A stretch of 64,000 bases of DNA from Marinobacter fuscus (GTDB taxonomy: Bacteria; Pseudomonadota; Gammaproteobacteria; Pseudomonadales; Oleiphilaceae), in assembly GCF_003007675.1 (NCBI RefSeq), contig NZ_PXNP01000009.1:407461-471460 (forward strand), read 5' to 3'. The position numbers were made by a program, and so were the translations under genes. Under the pieces are notes generated by a model. It did no database searches and was not told the origin of the DNA. It worked only from the letters and a program-made list of their open reading frames with translations. Shown piece after piece: positions 1 through 8,454 of this stretch (positions are counted from its first letter, which is position 1; each line of letters opens with the position of its first letter).

Positions 1-1340
1 CGCTCGAAATTCTCCAGGCGGCGTAACCAGTAACTCCGGCTGCGGAAATTATAGAGATCGCGTACTGCCAGTTCCCTTTTGAACTCTTCGTCATTCGGAA
101 AACGCCGGTATGACTTCAAACCGAGCAGGTGAGCCTTGACGCTCTCCAGGTAACGGTTCTTCTGCAATGATTTGTGAAAGGTCGCAAAGGTCTTGTTCAG
201 CGAGTTTGTGGGGATGGCACAAACGGCACGACGGAACACATAAGCCTCGATCAGCCGAATAGCGCTATGAAAGTCATCTTGGGACAGATTGTCCTGTTGG
301 TAATCATGGTAAAGTTCCAACAGAAACGGATATGCCACATCGACTTTGAGTTCACGCAGATCTTTAAATGCCATTCCGAGCTGTTTATCTGTTTCTTTCC
401 CCAATGCCATCGCACAAAAATACCGAGCGAAAGCATGTATTTCGGCAACCAATGAATCGACACCAGCACTCGCAACTTCGGCGCGACGTGAATGCTGTTT
501 GAAAGCCTCGTACACTTCATCTAACCGTGGAATTTCCCCGGTTTTAACCGTGAGGTAGTGACGCATGAAGCTGTCAAAGTAAACGCCATAGCCTTCTTGC
601 CCGAATTCCACCTCCATCGGACGCCAGTGGTCGCGATAGAGCCGAGTTTGATGCTCCGGCTCCAGTCCCATCAGCACATAGTTCCGGATCAGGTCAGCCT
701 GGCTCAAAGCTTTTCCTGTGGAATTCATGCTCTCAAAAATGAGTTGCGGGTTATCCTGGTCTCGGCTCAGCGCAATATCAACGATGATGAGCTTTGAAAG
801 GCCCCGGCAGAGGGTTTCCAGTTCCCCGTTTAGCCGCTCAATCTGGCTGTTGAAGAACTCGAAGTTTTCTTGGATTCGAAGAGAACCGTCATCAGGTAAC
901 GGCTTCTGCGTGACCAACGCCAGCAGGCTCTCTTTGTCCGTCTGGGTCAATAGCAGTTTGTAAGCTCGCTCACCGTCTTCCAACGGGTTAAGCAGGTAGT
1001 AATTGCGCAGCTTCTTAGCCGAAAACCCCTCCAGAGTCTCTGTGTTCCCAAGGTGTCGAGATAGCGCCTCAAGAATCAGCATGGTGGTAGTCAGTCGCTG
1101 TTGCCCATCAATGACCAGCAATGGTGATTGACTGGACACCTGATAAAGCCCCTTCTCGATGTAGACCACCGAGCCAATGAAATGTGCTGATATACCATCG
1201 TTGGTGCCGGCTCGCATAATGTCGTCCCACAGTTGGCGACATTGCTGTTCAGACCAGGAATACGTTCTCTGGTAAATCGGAATGACAAATTGTGGCGACT
1301 TCTTCAGGAAGTCGAGCAACTTGGCTTCTGTAGCTTTCAT
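1..1340 (-). CDS. DUF262 domain protein (GmrS/D-like), C-terminus beyond the window edge
   Basis: The reading frame is open from an ATG at 1340 to the left edge, so the protein is partial (about 446 residues visible). The N-terminal part carries DGQQRLTT at about residues 77-84, preceded by FVIPIYQRTYSW and FIGSVVY. This is the hallmark of the ParB/Srx-like NTPase fold of DUF262 proteins, the family that includes GmrSD and BrxU type IV restriction enzymes. Many members end in a DUF1524 HNH nuclease, which would lie outside the window. The gene sits downstream of an hsdR remnant, which fits a restriction or defence locus. The family call is firm; anti-phage activity is inferred. Confidence 0.85.
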   Translation of the reverse strand, partial: MKATEAKLLDFLKKSPQFVIPIYQRTYSWSEQQCRQLWDDIMRAGTNDGISAHFIGSVVYIEKGLYQVSSQSPLLVIDGQQRLTTTMLILEALSRHLGNTETLEGFSAKKLRNYYLLNPLEDGERAYKLLLTQTDKESLLALVTQKPLPDDGSLRIQENFEFFNSQIERLNGELETLCRGLSKLIIVDIALSRDQDNPQLIFESMNSTGKALSQADLIRNYVLMGLEPEHQTRLYRDHWRPMEVEFGQEGYGVYFDSFMRHYLTVKTGEIPRLDEVYEAFKQHSRRAEVASAGVDSLVAEIHAFARYFCAMALGKETDKQLGMAFKDLRELKVDVAYPFLLELYHDYQQDNLSQDDFHSAIRLIEAYVFRRAVCAIPTNSLNKTFATFHKSLQKNRYLESVKAHLLGLKSYRRFPNDEEFKRELAVRDLYNFRSRSYWLRRLENFE

Positions 1341-1367
1341 AACGGACGTTATCCCTTTTTTGTTCTG

Positions 1368-1727
1368 TTACTGTGATTCAACGCTGGTTTTGACCTGGTT
1401 ATACACAGCCCGCATCAGGTACTGAGAAGCGATATTGCGGAAGGATTCGTCGTTCATCAAGCGTATGAAGATGTCTTCGTTGCCGTCCATTCGCTCTACA
1501 AACAAATTCTCAAGCTGCTTGTTAAATACCGGTTCGAAATTCTCCAGGCTGTTGGCCATGACGGCCTGCCGTAGCTGTTCGTTGGCAACAGCGGTTCCCT
1601 TCACCTGATCGAAGAACAGCTGATCCGCCGGGGTAAATTCAGTACCAAATCGCTCGTTGAGCTTGTCGACCAGCGTCGATAACTGCACCTCTTCCTCTCC
1701 CTGGCCGGTGCCGACCTCGATCGGGCC
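1368..1727 (-). pseudogene. hsdR: 3' remnant of type I restriction subunit hsdR
   Basis: The frame encodes about 119 residues resembling the extreme C-terminus of type I restriction R subunits (VDKLNERFGTEFTPADQLFF, then NLFVERMDGNEDIFIRLMND). Full HsdR is about 800-1100 residues, so the nuclease and helicase domains are missing. The similarity extends upstream of the first possible start (GTG at 1688), through GPIEVGTGQGEEE, to an in-frame TAA at 1728-1730. That TAA lies 8 bases after the stop of the neighbouring ATPase gene. This suggests a gene truncated by replacement of its 5' part rather than a natural small gene. A 106-residue product from GTG 1688 is possible but would probably lack enzymatic function. 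Confidence 0.75.
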
Positions 1728-1738
1728 TTAAGTTGTCC

Positions 1739-4654
1739 TTATCGCTTGAAAGCGTACTTACGCTCTCGCTCTTCGAATGCAAGTTGCCCCCCCTCTAGAA
1801 CCTCGCAAATATGCTCTCTAATGCCGAATTTCTTAAGCAATGAAGGCGCATCTGGTTCGAAAAACGTGCACTCCATGGCGCCGGAAACATATTCGAATCT
1901 AAATTGCTCGTTTTCCATATCATGCTGCTGGCCAGCCTGATTCGCGACGATAACACATTCGGAATCCGTGGATACAACCATATTAGCGTTGTGAGTGACC
2001 ATGATGATTTGTCTTTTCTCTTTCCTTTCCCTAATAAAGTCGCGGAGTTCATTATAAACTGTTCGGTTATCTAAATTATCTTCAGGCTGATCTATAAGTA
2101 TAGGGTGAGAGGAATTGCTCAAGTGTAGTATGAGATGGAGAAGCACCAGTCCTCGCTTACCGGGCGACATGCTGATAATGTCGTCATTTTTATAAAGCAA
2201 GTTAAAAGATATGTAAAAGCAATCCTGAAGTAGATTTCTAAGGATTAGTTCCTCGTTCGCACTCTTTCGAACTTTATGGGCGATCTGGGAGAAATCTCGA
2301 ACCTTCTCGCTCAGGGTGAATATAGAGTCTAAATGCGTGTCTTTTGAGTAAATATAATTGTTTTCACTATCAATCGAGTCGCCTAGAATACTTGCAAGGC
2401 TTCCTCTGGCATCAAAACAGTTTATGAAAGAATCGAAACTATTGTGATCGAATTCTAGGCTAGCTTGAAGCGTTATATTTTCATTGTCTATCTTCGCAGC
2501 ACCATTGAAAAGCGCCTCTATTTCACCATATGTGTCAAACAACTGCTCATACAGGGCTTTAAGCTGATCAGAAGCTGCTTTTCCTTGTTCGAGAGTGCTT
2601 TTGACCTTCTTGCCTGCTTCTTGAATAGCTCTAAGCTTAGCTTCTTCCCGTTTTTGCGCCTCTAGAAGTCCTTTCAATTCGTTTTGGCTTTTTACTTTAG
2701 ACGAGAATTTTTCAAGACTTTCCGTGGTATTTATAATTCTTTCATCTAGCGAGCCTATCAAGCTATTAGCGCGGCGAATGTTCTTTCCCGCTTCTATTGG
2801 CAGGTCATCAATAATTTTCTGAATCTTAGCCAGTGTTATCTGAACAAGGCGGCTTCCAGTGTGAAACCGTTTTTTTTCTGACTCTTCAGAATTCGTCATA
2901 AGAGCTACGTTTCTAAACGAGTCTTCCATCTCTCTTACTAATTCATTTTTTAGCTCAGTGTGTATTTCAATATATCTTAAAAGAGACGAACGCCTTTTTT
3001 CACTAACTGACAATCTGTCGCTAAGCTTTTTATAAATCTTGCTTTCTTCAGGAGTAAAACCTGATGATTTTTTTATTTTTTCTATTTTTTCTTTTATTTT
3101 TTCTCTTTCATTATTTACCGAATTCTCAGCTCCTATTTTTTCCTTTTCGCTCTTTTCTTTTGCATACTTGTGTCTGAGGGATACAAGTTTTGTAACCTGT
3201 GTACTGATGCTCTCATTCAACGAATCACATTTTTTAAAAAGCTCTTCAGCATCTAGCTTTATTTCCCTGTCTTGATATAGAATTTCGAGTACAAGCTCAT
3301 TGAGTTGATCTCGACCACTTTCCTCGGCTAATTTATTTATATATAGCTGAGGTATATAGGTTATTGGTCGTTGGTCGTTTGTTTCTCTAAAGCTTTGTTT
3401 AGTGTTGTCGTTCCAAGTGATTTCAAAGTCGAAATTTGATTCATTTTCAAATTCTGGATAAGTACTTGCCTTTGCTAGATCACACTTCTTTACGGTTTCC
3501 TCTTTGTTTGCCGTCCTTGAAATATGATAGAGTAAAAGCGATTTCCCTGAGGATTTGCCACCAATAATCGAATTTAAATCCGAATTTAATTCTATTTTAT
3601 ATTCAGGAAAAATATTTTTCCCACTGGAATCTTTGAATCGAACAGAGTCTATAACTTCATAGCTTACCTTATCGCCAGGGCAGGTATCTTGAATAGCAAC
3701 CCGTGACCTCGGCTCAAATACTACCTGCTTGAGGCCCTCAAAAGTAAGATCAGCCTTTATCCAAGTGTTATTTTCTTCGTCAGGCTCAAAAAGTGTGTCG
3801 TATGCATGTGCATCAGAACCCCATATACAAGCTTTAGGTAAGCCAAATTCTTTTCTGAAAGAGGTAGGATTATCGTGATAATCTCCGAGCAAGAAGCTTC
3901 TCGTACGCTTGTTAGATGAGAATATCAGTTGGCTCTGTTGAATAAGTGTCTTCCGAGTACCGTGACCGGCCGAGTTCCAACTTACTCTGCTGAGGTCTTC
4001 GTCACACGGCAAAGCTAACAAGTAGTTTTTTTTGAATCTTCCATCTTCGGTGAGCAGTTCTGCTATTTCGCTTGTATTGACCGAGGCATTGCAGATCCCT
4101 ACCGCAAGGGCAGATTGGCCTCTAAACTCGGGGTGTTCTTCAATTAGTCTTTCACCATATTCTATCAAGTTTTCTTTGGTTAAGGCTCTTCTCTCTGCTT
4201 TAAGCCCTGTTTCAGCGTGAGTTTCAAACTGTATTCTAGATAAAAACTCTCTTTGGATTAATGTGGGAGACAATTCATTGGAAAGGATAACGTGGAAGTT
4301 GGTCCGCCTATTCCATTTTAAGTCGACCTCTTTGCCTACTACGAGTTTGTCCAAGCGAAACTCGAGATTTGGGAAAATAGCAATATTCTTAATTTTCCTG
4401 ATTTCATCCTCATCAAATAGCTCAGATAGTTTATCATCGTTGAGAATATAGTCTTCGACTACTTTTTTATAGCCGTCAAGAAGGCAATAGTCGGTCAGGC
4501 CAATGGCACTTACATTATGATCTATTGCTGACCGAAAGAGTTTTCTGACGTAATTGTCAAAGTCGTCGCCGAACTGGTTGTTCAGAATTGAAAATGGGGT
4601 ATGGACATGGAGGTCCCACTTTCTCCAAATTGATCCTTTTGAGCAGTTTTTCAC
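1739..4654 (-). CDS. TrlF-type protein: PHP domain fused to SMC-like ATPase
   Basis: A 971-residue protein. It opens with a PHP phosphoesterase-like domain (DLHVHTP at residues 14-20, GLTDY near 53, a later GSDAHAYD motif). An ABC/SMC-type ATPase follows: Walker A GGKSSGKS at about 361-369, a long charged coiled-coil stretch at about 430-730, Walker B ILIDQPEDNLDN at about 850-862 and an H-loop VTHN near 882. This is the architecture NCBI calls TrlF-family AAA-like ATPases. Such proteins occur in defence islands, but the biochemistry is not known to me. The gene is far more AT-rich than the core genes, indicating acquisition. GAGGG lies just upstream of the ATG. It abuts the hsdR remnant. Confidence 0.8.
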   Translation of the reverse strand: MKNCSKGSIWRKWDLHVHTPFSILNNQFGDDFDNYVRKLFRSAIDHNVSAIGLTDYCLLDGYKKVVEDYILNDDKLSELFDEDEIRKIKNIAIFPNLEFRLDKLVVGKEVDLKWNRRTNFHVILSNELSPTLIQREFLSRIQFETHAETGLKAERRALTKENLIEYGERLIEEHPEFRGQSALAVGICNASVNTSEIAELLTEDGRFKKNYLLALPCDEDLSRVSWNSAGHGTRKTLIQQSQLIFSSNKRTRSFLLGDYHDNPTSFRKEFGLPKACIWGSDAHAYDTLFEPDEENNTWIKADLTFEGLKQVVFEPRSRVAIQDTCPGDKVSYEVIDSVRFKDSSGKNIFPEYKIELNSDLNSIIGGKSSGKSLLLYHISRTANKEETVKKCDLAKASTYPEFENESNFDFEITWNDNTKQSFRETNDQRPITYIPQLYINKLAEESGRDQLNELVLEILYQDREIKLDAEELFKKCDSLNESISTQVTKLVSLRHKYAKEKSEKEKIGAENSVNNEREKIKEKIEKIKKSSGFTPEESKIYKKLSDRLSVSEKRRSSLLRYIEIHTELKNELVREMEDSFRNVALMTNSEESEKKRFHTGSRLVQITLAKIQKIIDDLPIEAGKNIRRANSLIGSLDERIINTTESLEKFSSKVKSQNELKGLLEAQKREEAKLRAIQEAGKKVKSTLEQGKAASDQLKALYEQLFDTYGEIEALFNGAAKIDNENITLQASLEFDHNSFDSFINCFDARGSLASILGDSIDSENNYIYSKDTHLDSIFTLSEKVRDFSQIAHKVRKSANEELILRNLLQDCFYISFNLLYKNDDIISMSPGKRGLVLLHLILHLSNSSHPILIDQPEDNLDNRTVYNELRDFIRERKEKRQIIMVTHNANMVVSTDSECVIVANQAGQQHDMENEQFRFEYVSGAMECTFFEPDAPSLLKKFGIREHICEVLEGGQLAFEERERKYAFKR

Positions 4655-4820
4655 ATATCCCTCGCAGTCAACCGTAAGAATTGCTTTTTATTGTCAAACT
4701 ATCGTATACACAGGTCGGTGCGAATACAAAAAAATCTAGGTCTTTCGACAAATCTTGTACCCAGAGGATTACGTAGTTCAAGCCAAATACTGTTTGTAAT
4801 CATCCACTAAAATAGATGCA

Positions 4821-4858
4821 TAAAGCCCGTCGGAAAGGGACGGGCCTGAACGATTTTT
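4821..4858. terminator. Rho-independent terminator hairpin between TrlF-type gene and MobI-like gene
   Basis: A perfect 7-bp GC stem, GCCCGTC (4825-4831) and GACGGGC (4839-4845), has a 7-base loop and T-rich tails on both sides. It lies immediately downstream of the MobI-like gene on the minus strand. The rest of the 4655-4861 gap holds no gene that I can support. Confidence 0.65.
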
Positions 4859-4861
4859 TGT

Positions 4862-5434
4862 TTAGGATTCTGGAGGCCGAAGGCCATCGAAGTGCGCCTC
4901 CAAACTGTCCAACTGCTTCAGGTTTGCCCTGACGAGACGGCGCATGTGAGTGAGGTTTGCATTCATGATACGCACTATCTCAAACCCGGCTTCGGTCTCC
5001 TCAATGATGGGCCTTTCCCAGTCGTGAGCGCGGTTAAATGCGGGTTTTGAGTACCGGTGTTTCAGGGCACGGCGGATGTGTTCACTGAAAACCGCATGTC
5101 CCTTACCGTTTTTCACTCTTACGAAGGTGTTGTAGTACCAGTGCATTTCCAAGCTGCCGTGCAGCATTCTCACCCGGCAGCCGTGATGGCCAGGATAGCC
5201 TCTCGTTTCTTTGGTTCGATGAGCCTCATTATGCGCCCAGAAATGGTCCGACAGTCGCTGAGCGAGATAGCGAAGGCGCGCTCGCTCCATATCCAGGCTT
5301 TTGGAAAGTGATTGTAGATACTGTCTGCATTGACCAAGTGCCATTCGGCGCCCCTGATGATGGTCAAACTCCCCGGCGCGCGCCACCTCATGCCACTTAT
5401 CGGTGATTTCCTGAATGGTTTTGGGTTTGCTCAT
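4862..5434 (-). CDS. MobI-like conjugative mobilisation protein (tentative)
   Basis: About 190 residues, soluble and rich in Arg and His. The centre (ETRGYPGHHGCRVRMLHGSLEMHWYYNTFV) resembles what I recall of MobI-type proteins of SXT/IncC-like elements, which help start transfer at oriT. AGGAG sits 7 bases before the ATG at 5434 and only 1 base before the alternative ATG at 5440, so the downstream start is preferred. It precedes a small membrane protein and a serine recombinase in the same orientation, which suits a mobile-element module. The family assignment is from pattern recognition only; it could be an unrelated plasmid protein. Confidence 0.5.
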   Translation of the reverse strand: MSKPKTIQEITDKWHEVARAGEFDHHQGRRMALGQCRQYLQSLSKSLDMERARLRYLAQRLSDHFWAHNEAHRTKETRGYPGHHGCRVRMLHGSLEMHWYYNTFVRVKNGKGHAVFSEHIRRALKHRYSKPAFNRAHDWERPIIEETEAGFEIVRIMNANLTHMRRLVRANLKQLDSLEAHFDGLRPPES

Positions 5435-5542
5435 TAGCATTCTCCTGTTGGTTGATGTTCAAGAGAAATGCTACTGGCCGCAGAGACAAACCCACGGGTC
5501 TGTAATTTGCCAATTTGGGCAAAAGTAGCCGTTTACCCCAGA

Positions 5543-5698
5543 TTATCTGGAATTTTTATCGATCTGGCGGCGTGCTTTAAGCTTCCGGTTGAGAAATGCT
5601 TCCAGCTTGTCAGCATTCAGGTATGTGATGCCGCAGATCGCCAGGATAACGGCGACAAAGCCGAGGAAAGCAATGAGTGTGACGAACATATCGATCAT
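5543..5698 (-). CDS. Small single-span membrane protein (51 aa)
   Basis: The longer open frame upstream of 5698 is probably untranslated. An ATG at 5698 has AGGAG 8 bases upstream and encodes MIDMFVTLIAFLGFVAVILA..., one hydrophobic segment (residues 4-24) followed by a very basic tail (NRKLKARRQIDKN). The predicted topology is a single inner-membrane helix with a cytoplasmic positive C-terminus. It lies between the serine recombinase and the MobI-like gene on the same strand. The function is unknown. Confidence 0.5.
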   Translation of the reverse strand: MIDMFVTLIAFLGFVAVILAICGITYLNADKLEAFLNRKLKARRQIDKNSR

Positions 5699-5739
5699 GT
5701 GAGTTCTCCTGTTTTCGTTCTTTGATTGCAAATTGCAGC

Positions 5740-6369
5740 CTATGCTGCACCTGACTGCTTTTGTTCCTTTGCGACAGAGGCAATCAGATGGCGCGAACAA
5801 CCCAAGATGTCCTGGATTTCGTTATAGCTATGGCCAGTGCGCAGTAAACTGGCGATGTGTTGCCGCCTCTTCAGATCAGGTTGACGCCCCTGATACTTAC
5901 CCTCGCTGCGAGCCTTGTTGATCCCTTGATTCTGTCGGCGACGTCTGTCCTCATAGTCTTTCCGGGCTACCGCTGCCAACATGTCGAGCATCATGCTGTT
6001 GACCGCCTGCAAGATAGATTCGGTAAAGCCGGTGTCGTCTTTCTTGTCCAGAGCCAGCCAACTCGTTGGTAACTCGGGCGAGACAATCGCCAACCGCTTG
6101 GCTGCCAGCTTCTGTTTGAGCGTATCCCAGTCCTGCTGTTTAAGGCGGGCAAGCCGGTCTATCTGCTCTACCAGTACAATGTCACCTTCACCAGATTCGG
6201 CAATCAGTCGCATCAGTTCGGGACGATGCAATGTGGCACCGGAGACGTTCTCGGTATAAAAGGCAGCAATGCGCTGACCGTGTTGCTCGGCAAACTGGAT
6301 TAGCGATGCTTTGGCCCGCTCGGCATTTTGTTCCTGGGTCGATGCTCTCAAATAGGCGCGTATAAACAT
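5740..6369 (-). CDS. Serine recombinase (resolvase/invertase family)
   Basis: 209 residues. The N-terminal resolvase domain starts YLRASTQEQNAERAK, with the catalytic serine at residue 10 and the partner motif VLVEQIDRLARL in the middle. The C-terminus (about 165-205) is a helix-turn-helix (SYNEIQDILGCSRHLIASV). The length matches small resolvases and invertases rather than large serine integrases. GAGGAGG precedes the ATG by 5 bases. Two direct repeats lie 14-60 bp upstream of the start and may be its binding sites. It probably resolves or maintains the mobile segment that carries the MobI-like gene. Confidence 0.9.
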   Translation of the reverse strand: MFIRAYLRASTQEQNAERAKASLIQFAEQHGQRIAAFYTENVSGATLHRPELMRLIAESGEGDIVLVEQIDRLARLKQQDWDTLKQKLAAKRLAIVSPELPTSWLALDKKDDTGFTESILQAVNSMMLDMLAAVARKDYEDRRRRQNQGINKARSEGKYQGRQPDLKRRQHIASLLRTGHSYNEIQDILGCSRHLIASVAKEQKQSGAA

Positions 6370-6382
6370 TCATGCCTCCTCA

Positions 6383-6429
6383 GTCTGTTATAAGTGGTTC
6401 CGTTTGGCCGGTCTGTTTTAAATGGTTAC
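6383..6429. repeat. Pair of 19-bp direct repeats upstream of the recombinase (res/operator candidate)
   Basis: GTCTGTTATAAGTGGTTCC (6383-6401) and GTCTGTTTTAAATGGTTAC (6411-6429) agree at 16 of 19 positions, with starts 28 bp apart. They lie between the recombinase start and the next gene. Resolvases bind repeated subsites beside their own genes, so these may be a res site or an autoregulatory operator. The position and repetition are seen; the binding is inferred. Confidence 0.55.
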
Positions 6430-6489
6430 TTGTCATGGTAAGCGGCCTGAGCAGTTGGTTCCCCTGATGTGTACCCATCAGGAACCACC

Positions 6490-6879
6490 TCAAGAGTCGA
6501 AAAACTCCCCGAACGGATCATCCTCTCGGAGGATCGGATTGACTCTGAAGTCATCGAACAGATCGCCTGCGCCTTCTTGACTCCCGGTGCCAGAGGTTGT
6601 CGTGCTGCTTGGACCGTTTTCTTCCCTACCACCACCTCGACTAAACGACGCCATCTTTTTCTCGAATTCAGGAAACGTCATTTGCCCATCGGGTCCCTTA
6701 GTAAAAACTGTCTTGTAAGCATCGACTGCGGCCATTGCGAAGCGAATGAGCAGTAGGATCACCCAGAGCACCAACAATAGATACCATGCGTAGAGCGATG
6801 CATCGGTACCCCTTAAGGCGAGCTCCACAACGCCGATCCCGGCGAGTCCCACTGCTACTATTTTTGTTACCTTCACCAT
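6490..6879 (-). CDS. Hypothetical membrane protein, two N-terminal helices
   Basis: 129 residues. Two hydrophobic stretches (about 5-22 and 28-50, including WYLLLVLWVILLLIRFAMAAV) are followed by a hydrophilic tail rich in Gly, Ser and Thr (SSTTTSGTGS) that ends in an acidic segment (DDPFGEFFDS). No family was recognised. The gene lies in the same orientation as the two genes upstream, the 137-residue protein and the lipoprotein. The ribosome-binding site is weak (GGGGAC about 8 bases upstream). Confidence 0.6.
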   Translation of the reverse strand: MVKVTKIVAVGLAGIGVVELALRGTDASLYAWYLLLVLWVILLLIRFAMAAVDAYKTVFTKGPDGQMTFPEFEKKMASFSRGGGREENGPSSTTTSGTGSQEGAGDLFDDFRVNPILREDDPFGEFFDS

Positions 6880-6949
6880 GGTTTCAGTCCCCGATAGTTC
6901 TTTACTTCGAAGCTATCAGAACCTGAGAAAATGCAAGTTTCGACCGGCG

Positions 6950-7363
6950 TCAGGCCGCACTGGCTCGCCCGGCGAGCCATGGCACTTTCAACTTGCTGTA
7001 GGCATCATTTGTCATCGACCTCAAATCTCCCGCATCAAGGTGTGGAACCAGCCACGCACTGCCTTGGTATCGAACTCTCGGGTAATTGGATGGCTGGAAT
7101 ACGCCATGAGGGAGGTCGTCCTCATCGCCCAGCCACTGCCTGAGCCGGATATCGATACTCCAGCCCTGTTCGAGCTCGATCCAACAATGGGGAGCAGTGA
7201 CCATTAGGCTCAGTCGGTCCTCTGCGTATCCGATACGGCATTGATGGAAGATGCCTTGCTCGCTCAGGGCATTGCTGATCACAGAGGTCATGCAGTCGCT
7301 ATCGATTTTGGCGTCTTCAAGCGGCAACAGCGCGAACTCCAGTTCATCATGCCAGTCACTCAT
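6950..7363 (-). CDS. Hypothetical soluble protein (137 aa)
   Basis: An acidic protein with no membrane segment or signal peptide (MSDWHDELEFALLPLEDAKID..., then APHCWIELEQGWSIDIRLRQWLGDEDDLPHGVF). No family was recognised. The ATG lies 8 bp inside the end of the upstream lipoprotein gene, so the two are probably translationally coupled and functionally linked. Confidence 0.6.
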   Translation of the reverse strand: MSDWHDELEFALLPLEDAKIDSDCMTSVISNALSEQGIFHQCRIGYAEDRLSLMVTAPHCWIELEQGWSIDIRLRQWLGDEDDLPHGVFQPSNYPRVRYQGSAWLVPHLDAGDLRSMTNDAYSKLKVPWLAGRASAA

Positions 7364-8204
7364 GATCTGGCTCCTTGAACATCAGTCGCTGCCCCTGCTC
7401 GTACAGCACAGGGTACGGTAGCGGTTCGCCATCCTGGGTGACGGTGCCGGGAGGAAAGTACACCACCATCCAGGATGGTAAGGCACCACTGATCGTGCGG
7501 TAGAACTCGTCCACAGGGAAGCTGAGTTGCTCATCTGACTGCCGGAAAACAAGGCGGGAATAATTCTCTGGATGATTGGCCGCAATGTTGTAGCTTTCAG
7601 GCTCAGCGCCTTCCACGTAGGCCGGAGACTTCCAGCGATTCGGCGTTTTGATGTTGTAAGCAACCACACATTGACCAGCACCGCATCCATGCTCAGTGCT
7701 TTCAATCGACCAGAGCATCAGTGGATGGCCGTCAATCTCAGGCGTTTCCACGTTACTGAGTTTGGTGGCACTCAACGCCATATCATTGGCAGCTACCCGG
7801 ATGGCCTGGTCAACCAGATTTACATACTGCTCATAGGCCTGAGCCTCTGAAGTGGCCATCGACGCAGGCATCCATCCCATCAGGCTTGGTCTCGCCGATG
7901 GATTGTCCGGTGTCATCAGGATGTCGGTAGCGTTGAACAAAAACGTTTGGTTACCCGATAGATGTCGAAGCGGTGCACCGAATGAGGTCGCCAGGCTGGC
8001 GAGATCCAGTAATGGCACCAACATGCCTTTATTGTAGGAGCGGGTACCATCCTCAGAATCCCGCAAGTCCATATCGTAGATGCCACCGGCTCTCGCCAGG
8101 TTTAAGGCCCGAGACTCTTCCGGATTGTAAGCTCGTGGGGTAGCCGCGCAGCCAGCCAGGGCAGCGGCCAATATTGCCGTAGTTAAGGGTGCTAATCTTT
8201 TCAT
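7356..8204 (-). CDS. Hypothetical lipoprotein (282 aa)
   Basis: The N-terminus (MKRLAPLTTAILAAALAGCAATP) is a lipoprotein signal with a lipobox LAGC, giving acylation at Cys19 and likely periplasmic or outer-membrane placement. The mature part has no domain I recognise; Cys residues in ESTEHGCGAGQCVV could form a disulfide. GCAGGAGG lies upstream of the ATG. It leads a three-gene run toward 6490. An inverted repeat in its promoter region suggests repressor control. Confidence 0.65.
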   Translation of the reverse strand: MKRLAPLTTAILAAALAGCAATPRAYNPEESRALNLARAGGIYDMDLRDSEDGTRSYNKGMLVPLLDLASLATSFGAPLRHLSGNQTFLFNATDILMTPDNPSARPSLMGWMPASMATSEAQAYEQYVNLVDQAIRVAANDMALSATKLSNVETPEIDGHPLMLWSIESTEHGCGAGQCVVAYNIKTPNRWKSPAYVEGAEPESYNIAANHPENYSRLVFRQSDEQLSFPVDEFYRTISGALPSWMVVYFPPGTVTQDGEPLPYPVLYEQGQRLMFKEPDHE

Positions 8205-8226
8205 TATGTCCTCCTGCTTTCATTAA

Positions 8227-8250
8227 ATATTCTCATGAGGTTGAGAATAT
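8227..8250. promoter_or_regulatory. Inverted repeat in the divergent promoter region
   Basis: ATATTCTC (8227-8234) and GAGAATAT (8243-8250) are perfect 8-bp inverted arms around an 8-base spacer. The site lies 23-46 bp upstream of the lipoprotein start, where its promoter should be, and resembles a dimeric repressor operator. The gap 8205-8454 also holds a possible sigma-70 promoter for the rightward gene (TTGAAG near 8354, TATAAA near 8379). Confidence 0.45.
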
Positions 8251-8454
8251 GCAAGAGGAAAAATAAAAATAATCTTTATAAATCAATAGTTTGTACTGAT
8301 AGAACAAAGTTCCTTTCGCTCAAACATATAACGACAGACACACTGCCGTTACGTTGAAGCTCATGTGTTGTAAAACACTATAAAATGGTAGATGGTAACG
8401 GCGAGGAACGTACCAAATTACATAGTAGATACAAGTGCATAAATCGGGGCAAGA

